From assembly GCA_021018995.1 (NCBI GenBank), contig CM037586.1, positions 154,368,060 to 154,432,059 on the forward strand: 64,000 bases of DNA, given 5' to 3'. This stretch comes from Chloranthus sessilifolius. Taxonomy: Eukaryota; Streptophyta; Magnoliopsida; Chloranthales; Chloranthaceae. Below are positions 43,825 to 55,103 of this stretch, one piece after another; position 1 is the first letter of the stretch; every line of letters starts with the position of its first letter. A program made the position numbers and the translations under genes. The notes under the pieces are model-generated. The model worked only from the letters and a program-made list of their open reading frames with translations, was not told the origin of the DNA and did no database searches.

Positions 43825-44225
43825 AGAGTACCTTTAAATTCGCCTATTAAATCTTTGAGTTCACCCACATTGAAACACATTGGCTGCATTGAATCAGACG
43901 ATGGAGATCGTTTATCGTCCCAATCTTTTACATGATGGATCTTGAGACATTGGGCGTACCATCATACAATCGTTTTTTATTTCATGTGGTACACTAAAAA
44001 AGTGACCTTAAAATCAATTTTGAGCTTGCACGTGATATTAAGATCACTTTTCTTAGATGTATGTCACGTGAAATAAAATATTAACCATCAGATAGTACAT
44101 CTATAATCTCAAGATCATGTGAAAGATTGGGAGGATAAAGGATCTCTATTGTATGATTCATTGTAGTCAATGTGTTTGAGCATGAGTGATCTCAAAGATT
44201 TTGTGAGTGAATTTAAAGGTACTCT
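43825..44225. mobile_element. Fold-back MITE, copy 1 (~190-bp arms)
   Basis: AGAGTACCTTTAAATTC at the left end is inverted as GAATTTAAAGGTACTCT at the right. The inverse similarity runs almost the full length (GATCGTTTATCGTCCCAATC against the inverse of GATTGGGAGGATAAAGGATC). The whole is one long imperfect hairpin with no coding part. No target duplication is clear. Confidence 0.8.
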
Positions 44226-44721
44226 ACAGCCATGGGCTTCTACTTTTGACACAAAAGCACGAGAGTTTGGACTAGATATTATCCAGTGGCACATACCGGA
44301 TGACTGCCCACGGTTCTCCGGTCAACCTCCCTCGGCCAGCCATATATAGGACAAGTGCAGATATTATTTATTTTGAATATCTCGTCATTGAATGGCCAAA
44401 GAGCACTTTCACATTTTTATTCCTATAAATAGTTGTGCACCTCCCGAGGCTTGACCTTGGGAGAAGTAGATTGATTAAGCACCTACTGCGTATGGGGTAC
44501 CTAATAGTCTGGTAGACTGGAACCAACTCTTCAGCCGATACGTTACACACTTTATATCGGTAAATATTCTAAATAATGGGTATAAGAGATGGAGTAGACC
44601 ATTAAATGAAATACCATCGAAAAAAAGATGTTTCTGCGACCCTCATTGTCGGCACTAGAATAGGCGATGAAGAGAAATGTAAACCATTCCCTCCAAAATA
44701 TATTACCTACTCCATATATTT
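44226..44721. other. No gene recognised
   Basis: Contains TATATAGG and TATAAATAG-like motifs (near 44342 and 44424) and no recognisable coding region. It could hold an unidentified LTR-like remnant. Confidence 0.4.
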
Positions 44722-45020
44722 ATTGATTGAATGAAATCAAATGATATGAATCATTTTTTGTCCTAATAATTTAGAGATGGATCTTGAGATCATGAGACAA
44801 TTAATTTTTTATTTCGAGTGGCATACATTTCTAAAAGTGACCTTTAAATCATGTGGCACACATCACATCATGTTCAAATGTCATTTAAGAGCCACATTAA
44901 AGGCTGTGTGCCACATGTAATAAAAAAATGATTGTATAATAGTACGATCATGATTTCAAAGTCTATCTTGTTGAAGATTGGGACGAAAAAAGATATCTAT
45001 CGTTTTATTTAAAACTGTCA
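44722..45020. mobile_element. Fold-back MITE, copy 2
   Basis: It shares with copy 1 the arm motifs TTTTTTGTCCTAAT (inverse TTGGGACGAAAAAAGA), GGATCTTGAGATCATGAGAC and GTGGCACAC/GTGTGCCAC. The two arms are imperfect inverse repeats. The ends are less well defined than in copy 1. Confidence 0.68.
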
Positions 45021-45834
45021 ACGGATGGTAGCCGGAAGAGATGCGGTAAGGTTTAAGTTTCACGTGTGTGACTAATAGTAGCGAAAGTTGTTTGAATAAC
45101 ATTTGATTACAACCACATACAAGATAGATGGTCCTAATGAGGCTCAACCTAACTTCGTTCTTAAGCATTTTGGTAGGCTAGAAGAACAAGGTCACCCACT
45201 ACTGAGTACTGACCGCTGATGCCGTATGTATTGAGTGCTAAGAGGGGTAGTCTCGATACAAACCTAACCTTTTTATATACGAAGTAATTTGCTCTCTAAA
45301 TTTAAACTCGCGTTTTCAAGCTTGGCAGCCTAAGCCTTTTATCTAATCACTGTGACCCACACACCAAGCCTCTTCCAATGAGGGGACAAAACAGAAGGAT
45401 TTGTATGATGGTAAAGCAGAATAGAAAAGACTACAGGGTGTTTAGTGGAGTTTCTATGTATCTGATGGTAACTCAGATGTCTCATGTCACTTTGACAAAT
45501 AGAAAAAAATTGTGCCTATCATTCCAAGGCATCACAGTACCTTTATTCATATATAATAGCTCAGCAAACTTGTCTAAATATTCTAACTTTCGAAGTCTAC
45601 TTAAATGTGGCAATAGACTAGTCGTATCGGATGTAAAAGAGCTGCTATTCCACACTATTTTAACATTTTCACACAAATGTATGAAATCACTCATTACACC
45701 CCATTTATTTCTACTTGCATTCAATTATTAAAACAATAACATTATACTCCAATTAATTATATAACTGATGACACACTAATATCTTTACTACCTGCATATT
45801 TTCTTTCTTAACTGAGATTTCATATGCTTAAACG
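45021..45834. other. No gene recognised
   Basis: An open frame at 45378-45731 (+, 117 codons) has no recognisable domain, skewed composition and no conserved context, so I do not call it a gene. The rest is non-coding. Confidence 0.45.
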
Positions 45835-46133
45835 GTTGATTGCTTCGAATCATATAATAGAGATCGTTTTTCGTCACAACCTTTGACATAATCTTGAGAT
45901 CATGGTGCTACCATCAATTAGATGATCAAATGTTGATTCTTTGTCACACAGCCCAAAAAATAATATGATCATGGGCATACACCAAACATGATTCTCTGAT
46001 AACTTTTTGAAATGTCTATCACTTGAAATTGAAATTTGGCCGTCTAATGATAGAATCATGATCTCAAGATTTATTGTGTGAAAAATTAATTTAGACAAAA
46101 AAAAATATATGTAATCTAATTTGAAGCCGTCAA
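45835..46133. mobile_element. Fold-back MITE, copy 3
   Basis: AATAGAGATCGTTTTTCGTC and ATCTTGAGATCATGG on the left face ATCATGATCTCAAGAT and TTTAGACAAAAAAAAATAT on the right. GGTTGATTGCTTCGAAT and GAAGCCGTCAAC form the outer ends. Same family as the two copies to the left. Confidence 0.7.
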
Positions 46134-46498
46134 CAATTCAAACCCCTAAAATAGGGGTTGAGAAGGAATAATCTTTGAGTTGAAAATAAGAATGCTCTTA
46201 ATTAAATAAGGAGTACATGAACATAAATTAAGTAATTGAAGGCTTTTTAGATGGTGTGAAAGTAGTTGACAGTCCTAAAAACAACGTCGAGCTCTAGAGA
46301 GAGAGAGGGGAAATCTGACAATGGATGGTGCAATAGAAAACAAAGTGAATGAATGATAAGAGTAATCATCATTAAATAATTTATCTCAAGGAACATGTCT
46401 GTCCCGAAGTGCCGCAGTTACATTATGCCTGTCACACTGTCGCCCACATTAAATTCGATCGCCCTTTTGTTCATTTTAGAAAGAAAAATATATATCAT

Positions 46499-46540
<42 letters not shown>

Positions 46541-47499
46541 GAATTCCAGCGCCCTTCTCTTCTCTCCTATTCTCGTCCGACAAAACCACATCATCCATCC
46601 ATCGTAACCAACGCTCACTGCTCACTGCTGCTCGGTTACCGGGCTACCTTGGAATCTTCTACCGTTTACTAATTCCCGTGGAAAATATACTATACTAGTA
46701 TCCATATTCTACAAAACTGAAAATGGTGCATACAACATCTCTTATGTACAATATGTACAAATGCTCAACGACCACGAGACCATCACCCATCTCTTACCGA
46801 CTGATAGACTTTTACTTAAAAAGTTTGATCAGTTTTCTGCTTTTAGAATGGACGGTTAGGATGATCCAATTGGAGCGTAATGCAAGCTATTGATTATCAA
46901 TGAGGTGGCGTGTCTATTGGATGGTCTGATTGGTCTCCTTTACAGGCATAAAATAGCGTCTAAGTTTGTAACGGCCTTTTTATTTACGGGAGACTTACAC
47001 GGGTTCGGAGTTATGTAGTTTGACTTAATGACTTCTTAGTGTGTTATTTAATCACAAAACAGTTCTCAAGTAAATTTATTTTTCATGTCATTTACAGTTG
47101 AACCAGGTTGGGGGCAAAATTGGAAATATACATGTTGGGCAGCGTCGTCATCAGTGTGCTACAACAATAAATCAGGCGGGCCCATGTGAACCACGAGGTA
47201 GATATATGGCCCATCTGTATACTCTTACAACGTGGAACTACGGCAACCAGAAATTTATATGATAATGACTGTCATTAGGTCAGCTTGGTACGAGCCTAAT
47301 ATTTTAAAGTTAGGGCTCAGAAAAGGAGTAAGAGCCTCCAAAGTTCAAACTAAAAGCCCACTATGCATAAGGAATGAATAAATTGTTTAACAAGTTAAAG
47401 CCTGTAAATGTGGCCTCAAGAGGATTTAAGGGTGTGGCCTTGAATGATTAAATAAAAAGTTAAATACTCACTGGGATCCCAACTATCCCCTATTTATTC
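46134..47499. other. No gene recognised; contains a CT/TA microsatellite
   Basis: (CT)n followed by (TA)n at 46499-46540 is the only simple structure. The remainder is unremarkable non-coding sequence. Confidence 0.5.
46499..46540. repeat. (CT)n(TA)n compound microsatellite
   Basis: About 11 CT units pass directly into about 9 TA units. Confidence 0.93.
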
Positions 47500-47831
47500 A
47501 CCGGGTCATGAAACGACCCAGTATGGTCTAAGACCCTCCAACTTTTCAATTTGTGAGTTTTAACTTTAAACGGAATGAATACGTGCGTAATAAAAGGAGG
47601 AAATTGCTAACAGTTGAAAAAGAGGAAATGCCGAAAATGTCATTACTTAAAGACAGTAAAAATAACGAAAATGCCTTTTGTTTAAAAAGAAAAAAGATGA
47701 AGCAACGGACATTCTTTTTTTTCCTCTTCATTTCAAACCCACTGGCTTGCTAAGAGTGATAATTTATTTTTGTCGCCGTTGAAGAGAAAAGATTTTCGTC
47801 GGCCATTACAGAAGTGGACTCTCAGTCTCTC

Positions 47832-48175
47832 TTTCACTCTTCGTCTTCCCCATTTTGCTGGTAGTTTTTTTTTTTTTTTTTTCCTTTTCGTTAAACTCTA
47901 ATTTTTAGGGTTTAAAGTTGTGATTTGTGTGAGTTGAAATTGAAGTAGAGTTTTACCCTAAATCGGTACAAATACGGACATTATTTTTATCATTTTTTAA
48001 AGTTTATCACTCTTCATCTTCTTTGCAGGTGGAGTTTATTTTATTTTTCCTTTTCGTTAAGCTCTAATATTTAGGGTTTGAAGTTAAGATTTTTATGAGT
48101 TGGAATTGAAGTAGAGTTTTACCCTAAAAATCGGTACAAATGCGGTCATTATTTTTATCATTTTTTTTAGTTTAA
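47832..48175. repeat. Tandem duplication, ~166-bp unit x2
   Basis: CACTCTTCGTCTTCCCC at 47833 and CACTCTTCATCTTCTTTG at 48008 start two similar units. Each contains CCTTTTCGTTAA, TTTAGGGTTT, TTGAAGTAGAGTTTTACCCT and a CGGTACAAAT block. It is probably part of the MULE left arm or untranslated leader. Confidence 0.85.
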
Positions 48176-48317
48176 ATGAGAAGAATGTTATTTTAATTAG
48201 GAAAAATAGATGTTTATAAATGGCAAGAATATTTTTTTGTGTTTCCATTAATTTTCTTTTTTCTTGATCATTGAAAAAACAGTTAAAAAATTTATTTATT
48301 ATTTTATGACTGGATAT

Positions 48318-49135
48318 CTTATGAGTCATTTACTGACTCCTATAAGTCCAAGGATGACTCAGTTGAGTCCGGTAGGATCCAAATATGAAAATCAATGAGA
48401 TAAGTCATGTTATAGACTGATAACAGTGATGTATTAATGTGCATTTTACATGACTGAGTTTGATATAAGTCAATTAATGACTCTTATAAGTTCAAGGAAG
48501 ACTCATGTGAGTTCTGTAGGCTCTATAACTGATAGTCGGTCACGATAAAGTCATGTTATACTCTCCAGAGCACTGACAAATGAGGATTTTTCATTACTGA
48601 GTCTTGTCTGAGTCATTTAATGACTCTTATAAGTCCAAGGATGACTCATGTGAGTCATGTAGAATTCAAATCTGATAGTCAATGAGATCAGTCATATTAT
48701 ACACTGATAATAGAGATATACCAATGTGGATCTCACATGGCTGGGTCACATAAGAGTCATTTACTGACTCTTATAAGTCAAAGGGTGACTCATGTGAGTC
48801 ATGTTGGCTCAAAATCTGATAGTTAATGACATCAGTCAAGTTATAGTTTGATAACAGTGATGTAATAATAAATATTTATGATGACTGAGTCTCTTATGAG
48901 TCATTTACTAACTCTTATAAGTCCAATATAGACTCATGTGAGTCCGGTAGGATTCAAATTTGATAGTCAATAAGATCAGAATGCTATAGTTTGATAACAG
49001 TAACGTACTAATATACATTTTAAATGATTGAGTCTTATAAGTGACTCTTATAAGCCCAAGGAAGGCTCATGATAGTTAATGAGATTAGTCATGTGATACA
49101 CTGATGACAGTGATGTACTAATCAGTATCTTTTTT
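48318..49135. repeat. 144-bp tandem array x6, left of the transposase
   Basis: GACTCTTATAAGT or a variant occurs at 48335, 48479, 48622, 48766, 48910 and 49043, a spacing of 143-144 bp with a shorter last unit. Units share GTCCAAGGATGACTCATGTG, ATCAGTCATGTTATA and CTGATAACAGTGATGTA. Confidence 0.93.
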
Positions 49136-50190
49136 AAGACATTAGGGTTTAAGTGAATATAATTAAATTTATTTAATAGTCAAACATTCTATGCTATATA
49201 TTACTTATTTGATAGTGAGAAACCCGATGGCTCGCGGAGTAAAGGTGTTGGATGTAATGAACGACACAACCTCTACTTAGAGACGGTAAAGAAATGGTAC
49301 GAAACAGAGACATTTAGATACGTCGATGAAGTTATATGTTTGGAATTTTATTTAATATTAATTAAGGAATTGTCAAGACTGATATATGCTAGGATGCTTT
49401 CAATCGTAGAATTACTCATGACCGTATGTTTCCTAATTTAAGAGCCCATCAAACTCACCGATCGTGCTATCAATCCGACCTACAACAGTGAGTATTCTAT
49501 GTAGTTTTTTATATGGTTTGTAATTATTTTCTTATATATATAGTATTCAACCTCTCGCAATGCTTATGATTTAGTTTTTCGTCCCCTGTTGACGAAGAAA
49601 AGCGTGAACGGAGTACCAATTTTTGATGGATTGGTCTCCCATTTCCTTCGAAAAAGGACGAGTTTTATTAATAAGGACTCACATCCTTGGGTTGATACTT
49701 ATGAGTAATTTTACAGTTCTAAGCATTCACGTCTATTTCCACATTCCCTCCTCGATACTCGTGTAGAGGAGAAAGTAGTTGAAGATGGAAAAGTATATAA
49801 AGACTCAAATTCGATGAAAAATTCTCCGCCAATTTAGAGGTGACTATGAATTGAGTTTGTACATAATCATGTGTAATATTATAGCCATATCACACGTATG
49901 AGTGACACCTTGTATATTTGTTTTACTTGAAAGAACGAGAGTGCTCCGCCATCAAAGACATGGGTTTTCGATTCAATTAGTACCCAGAATTACAGTATCG
50001 AGAAACTATCAGGAGACGATCAGATTATTGAATATACGGGCTCAGATAGCGACTCGAGTTATTCAGTTGGAGTGGGATTCCAGGGACGAATTATTGAGAA
50101 TAAATCAAAAGATACGGACTTCGAAATTGAAGATGATAACTTAGAAGGAGAGAGTTCCGCAAGGAAGCTGGGATTTGATAGAATTGGAAA
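49136..50190 (+). other. MULE segment upstream of the transposase domain
   Basis: No domain was recognised. An open stretch at ~49570-49710 reads FRPLLTKKSVNGVPIFDGLV and KDSHPWVDTYE. It is preceded by exon/intron-like text (ACAGTGAGTATTC at ~49487), so it may be an upstream exon. 49970-50190 is acidic and Ser-rich (IIENKSKDTDFEIEDDNLEG), as is common before the MuDR domain. Confidence 0.4.
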
Positions 50191-51894
50191 TACATCTTTG
50201 ACTGTCGAAATTTTTTTTTCTTCTCGAGAAGAATTTATCACTGCCTTGAAGAATAATGTTGTGTTGAAGAACTTTTAATTAAAACTAATAAAGACAATTA
50301 AGAGGATTGTTGCTGCTAGATGTGTGGACAATATTTATCCATGGCGTATTCTCGCGAGTAGGGGCAATGTCGTTGGCGATTCTTTCGTAATTAAAATAAT
50401 GAATTTCGAGCACAAGCACGGTCAACTTAGTGTAGTTATGCAAAAAAAGGAAGGTCATTGACAAGCCTCTAGTGATTGGATAACCTCTAAAATAATAAAT
50501 ATGTTGAAAGATGCTATTGATTATGCGCCTGTCAAAATTATTTCTGAAATCCAAATAAATTGGGGGGTTATAATAAGTTATCGTAAAGCGTGGAAGGTGA
50601 AAGAGATAGCGTTGGCTAACATTAGGGGCGGTTGGGAGTCGTCTTATGCTAATCTCCCTTCATATATTGCAGAATTGCATAGATCTGATCCCGACGTCTT
50701 CACAAAACTATAATATTTATATGATGATTCATTCCTTAGATTTTTTTGAGTATTCAGTCCCTCTATCAATGGATATAGAAGAGTGTTGATGCCCATAATT
50801 TCGATTGACGGAACACACTCAAAAGGTAAATTTTCCTACCCGATGCTAATTGCGATAGTTGTCGATGGCAATAACGGTTTGTTCCCCATTACTTTTGTTG
50901 TAGTTGATGGTGAAACATAAGATGCTTGAGAATGGTTTATTCAATCTCTTCGAGAAGTGATCATGGATGATGATAGAGCAATTGTCATAATTTCAAATCG
51001 TGCGGATACAATTAGATCGACGATTGTAAAAGTATTTCTAATGCCATTCATAGCTTTTGCTTTGTTCACATTGCCAAGAACTTCAGGGAGAAGTTTAGGA
51101 ATCTAGCTTTGTGGAGTCAACTCTGGCCTATTGCTCGGACATATTTCGTAAAAGAACATGATGAGATAATGAAGATACTTGAGGGTATGAGCCCTGCTGG
51201 TGTAAAATATCTTCGACAGAGTGAATCATGGAGGTGGTCTAGAGCGCTCTTCCCTGGTCGTAAATACGATATTTTGATTACAAAGATGTCTGAGTGCTCG
51301 AATAAAATCTTAGTTCATGCTAGAGGTCTATTAATAATAGCCCTTATTGAAGCAATGAGGAAGAAAGTTACCCAACCTTTTCCTGATAGAGCTATAAAAA
51401 GTCAGAAGATGTCGAAAGATTTAACCCCATACGCATCCGATATCTTGGAAGAGGCTGACGAAGCAGCTAAGTTTTGTCAAGTTCTACCATCATCACCCAA
51501 TGTTTTTGAGGTATCAACATCGACATTTAAGTACAATATATATTTAGATAAGAGGTCATGTTTTTATCATTGTTTTGATGTTCTGGGCCTCCCTTGTATC
51601 CATGCCATGACTGCCATTCGTTGGAGTAATATAGATCCGTTGATATATTATAAGGAATGGCATACATCTGCACGGTATTGTGAGACATATAGTAAGGTAA
51701 TTGAACCGACTCTAGATGAATCTCAATGACACGTCAAGCATATTCTACCTGTTGTTCACCCGCCTCACTGCAGGAACCCCCCAGGTCGACCACGAAAAAG
51801 AAGGTTGAAATCTGCACTTGAAAATAAATGGAGAATGCATTGTACAACTTGTAAGCAAGAGGGACACAATCGGTCAACTTGTGAAGGACCATAG
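50072..51894 (+). pseudogene. mudrA-like: MuDR-type MULE transposase relic
   Basis: In order: a MuDR N-terminal domain starting FSSREEFITALKNNVVLKNF (~50215) with CVDNIYPWRILAS, the MULE core with SIDGTH (Asp codon 50807-50809) and LIAIVVDGNNGLFPITFVVV, and a SWIM-like finger at 51559-51606 ending GLPCIHAMTAI. A CCHC knuckle (CTTCKQEGHNRSTC, 51841-51882) comes last, before a final TAG at 51892-51894. In-frame stops are at 50276, 50459, 50711 and 51727, with frame changes near 50279 and 51090. In the SWIM finger the second Cys of the C-x-C pair reads Tyr (CFY). The family cuts and pastes elements by binding their long TIRs. Confidence 0.87.
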
Positions 51895-52290
51895 TAAAAA
51901 AAATGCAAAACAAAATAATTATTTTTTCTTACTTAGATACTTCTAATAGGTAGAGTGTTCAATCTTAAAAATGGTAAGGAATGTATAAAACATTGTAATA
52001 AGTACATTAGAATGCAATATACAGCTTCTATGAATCTTGTATCGGTCATTGGACGGTAGCTAATGTATCTTGTTATTTGTATGGATGATCTACTGTTTTT
52101 CCTTTATCTCCGATGTCTAATAAATGTGTCATTCGTTGAAATATTTATAACTTATATCAATTCAACCAGCTTTGTAAGCGGTTCTCTTATGTCTCATTTA
52201 AATTGCTTAATTTGTCTTGCATCGATCCTTTAATGTATATTTAATTCTTGAAGTTTACTCACGCAGCAGATAAATGAAGTTTAAATTTTA
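51895..52290. other. MULE sequence after the transposase
   Basis: AT-rich non-coding sequence, including the transposase 3' region. No further ORF was recognised. Confidence 0.5.
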
Positions 52291-53970
52291 ATTTTAAGTC
52301 TGATATAAGTCCTTTATTGTCTGACAGAGGCACTCTATTCTCTCATACCAATTCTTACAATGTCATTGGCTCTTCCTGTTCTTACTCACTCATATGACTT
52401 AAGGTAGATTTGGTTTCAGATATCCATGTCTCTTTAAAAGTAAATTGAGAATGGCTGGAAAGTTGACGAGAAACACAATCGTTGGTATTGACGAGGACTA
52501 TGGGAAAAAAAATGCTGAAAGAAATTATGAATTTTGATAAGTGACAAACTTATTGTAATAAGTAGGGTACTGAATGAGAAATGTGATGAGGAATATTAAA
52601 AATATTGTAACAAGTATATCGTTGGACAATATACAGCTTCTCACTGTACGACCATCGTACTTTATTTGTTATTAGATAATCCATTGTTCTTCTTCTCTGA
52701 TGTGTAATATAAGTGGATCTATGATGTGTAATATATGTGAATCAAATAACTTTACTCATGCAGTTCAAAATGTAGTTTAAAGCTTAAAATGAGTCTGATA
52801 GCAGTCATGTACTGTCTCACATAATGACTTTATTATCTTTTGTCAATCCCTTAATGTCCTCATATCAGAACTTGATAGATTAAGATTACCCATGCAGGTT
52901 CGAACGTAGTTCAATACTGACAATGAGTTTGATATGAGTCATATACTGTCTCACATGAGTACCTTATTGTCTGATTTCAGTCCTCTAATGTACTCACATC
53001 AATACTTTATAGTATTTTGTGATTGCGCAGAATGTAGTTCAATGCTGACAATGAGTCTGAATCAATCCTGTACTCGATCAGAGGAGTATATTATTGTCTG
53101 ATATCAGTCCTCTATTGTGCTCAAATCAGTACTTTATAGTATTTTGTAATTGCTCATAATATAGTTCAATGCTGACAATGAGCCTGATATCAGTCATGTA
53201 CTGCTTGACATTAGTACACTATTATCTGATATCAGTCCTCTATTGTGCTCACATCAGTACTTTATAGTATTTTATAATTGCTCATAATGTAGTTCAATAC
53301 TGACAATGAGTCTGATATCAGTCATGTACTGTCTGACATCAGTACACTATTGTCTGATATCAGTCCTCTATTGTGCTCATATCAGTACTTTATAATATTT
53401 TGTAATTGCTCATAATATAGTTCAATGCTGATAATGAGTCTGATATCAGTCATGTACTGTCTGATATCAATACACTATTGTCTGATATCAATCCTCTATT
53501 GTGCTCACATCAGTACTTAGTTCAATGCTGACAATGAGTCTGATATCAGTAATGTACTGTCTGATATCAGTCATATACTGTCTGACATCAGTGCACTATT
53601 GTCTGATATCAGTCCTCTATTGTTCTCACATCAGTACTTAGCTTAATGTTGATAATGAGTCTGATATCAGCCCTTTACTGTCTCACATAAGTACAATATT
53701 ATCTGATATCAGTCCTCTAATGTGCTCACATCAGTACTTAGTGCAATGTTGATAATGAGTCTGATATCAGTCATGTACTGTCTCACATAGTATAATAGTG
53801 TTTGATATCAGTCCTCTATTGTGCTCACATTAGTAATTTATAGTATTTATAATTGCTCGTAATGTAGTTTAATGCTGACAATGAGTTTGATATCAGTCAT
53901 GTACTGTCTAACATCAGTATATTATTGTATGATACCAGTCATTTAATATTCTCAAATAAGTCCTTTAATG
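52291..53970. repeat. ~128-bp tandem array (~10 copies) right of the transposase
   Basis: GAGTCTGATATCAGT or a variant occurs at 52791, 52925, 53053, 53180, 53308, 53436, 53536, 53657, 53757 and 53883. Spacing is mostly 127-128, with 100-bp short units. A decayed unit lies near 52297. Each unit holds several TCAGT/ACTGA words (TCTGATATCAGTCCTCTATT, CACATCAGTACTTTATAG). Confidence 0.93.
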
Positions 53971-54039
53971 TATTATAATAACTTATATTGATCTTGTATT
54001 AGTCATCTAACATTTGAAAATATTCTTATTTCTATTTTT

Positions 54040-54835
54040 TAGTCCGGGTTTAAAGCTAAAAAGAAAATGATAAAAAGACTTAGGAAAGGGAAATGGAAAG
54101 TCGATGAAGATGACAAGCAAGCCATAAAAGGTGCAATTAACTGTCGAAAATTTGCCCGATGGTACCATCAATTAAGCAGTGCCAAGAAAGAGCTCCTCCT
54201 CTCATCAAGTTGTTTCCGACAGTTGTGGTTGACTAGTGAATCAGTCATGCAATCCGAGCAGTTGTACACGCTATTGTCCGAGGATTCAATTCAGAGAATG
54301 AAACATTTACGATAGGATAGCATATTGTTCCGTTTGTCTGGAACGACGTGAGAAAGATTTTAGGATTGAAAGTTGGGTCCCCTTCTGCATCTGTCAGTCC
54401 TTTAGTGCCGACAGCTCCTGAAGGTGCACCCACTTTTAGAGAGCTTTTATTTCGCGGAGTGGCAGTCGGCAGTTAGTCACGAGGGCTCTGATTGAGTCAG
54501 CCCCCGCTTCACCTCTCCTATCGGATGACGACTTCATCTGGCTCGGGAACTTGTATATGTTAGCGAACTTCCTCCTCCCCAACATTCGTCACATGATCGA
54601 TTGGGAGTACATCGATCTCGCAAATGATCTTCTCACTTTCGATGACTACAATTGGAGGGATGTGGTTTAGGCCTACTTGCTCAATTCTGTACATGCAGCC
54701 ACGCGTTCTGTTCGCGGGGCGAGGTATTGTGTGCTAGGCTGCACAATTCTCTTACATGTATGAGCATTTGAGCACGTTCCTCAAATTTTGCCGGGATTCG
54801 TAAAGAACGTTAATAACGAGTGGCCGTTGCAGTTA
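54040..54835 (+). pseudogene. DUF1985-like second gene of the MULE
   Basis: The sequence opens with TTTTTTAG (acceptor-like) and KMIKRLRKGKWKVDED, followed by INCRKFARWYHQLSSAKKEL and LLSSSCFRQLWL. A VPFVWNDVRKILGLKVGSPS block (near 54330-54385), FRELLFRG, SDDDFIWLGNLYMLANFLLP, IDLANDLLTFDDYNWRDVV and a WAFEHVP-like end (near 54765) come after it. This block order resembles the DUF1985 domain, which many plant MULEs carry with a Ulp1 protease. No protease part is seen before the insertion at 55104. It has an in-frame TAG near 54668 and frame changes. Confidence 0.55.
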
Positions 54836-54969
54836 AAATATATGTGATTAATGGGATTATTCTATATTTCTTAATCAATTAATGGATACGGAATATGTGA
54901 TTTTATAATAGACATATTATGTATGTCTATTATGCCTTGTTTGACTGATATACACATGAATAATATCGT

Positions 54970-55103
54970 AGATTATAATGGAAAATCTAGAGCCACCTAA
55001 AAGGATGAAAAGGTAAAAAAAGCAAGTAAAAGAAGAATATGACGTGCCTAGAGAGGAAGAAGGAAATGAGGAAGGTGAAGAAGAAGGAGAAGATGACGAT
55101 GAT
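54970..55103 (+). pseudogene. Acidic coding segment cut by the LTR element
   Basis: An open stretch starting MENLEPPKRMKR contains a Lys-rich part and then an acidic tail (EEEGNEEGEEEGEDDDD). It stops at the LTR insertion point. It may be a later exon of the DUF1985-like gene, but there is no domain to prove it. Confidence 0.4.

Larger units (their letters stand above)
47500..55103 (+). mobile_element. Mutator-like element (MULE), interrupted at its right side
   Basis: A MuDR-type transposase relic lies in the middle, with tandem arrays on both sides and a DUF1985-like gene to the right. The left end is not fixed. 47570-47700 has MULE-terminus-like text (GAAATGCCGAAAATGTCATT, ACGAAAATGCC), but the other TIR lies beyond the LTR element inserted at 55104, so the TIRs cannot be compared. 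At least three in-frame stops mean this copy no longer makes its own transposase. Confidence 0.75.

Noticed and set aside
45378-45731. Open frame of 117 codons on + as a host gene
   Set aside because: No recognisable domain, no splice or promoter context, and the length is within what AT-rich random sequence gives in 64 kb.
46380-46680. Promoter and first exon of a host gene
   Set aside because: A CT/TA microsatellite followed by a short open frame looks promoter-like, but the frame ends quickly and has no downstream exons before the MULE.
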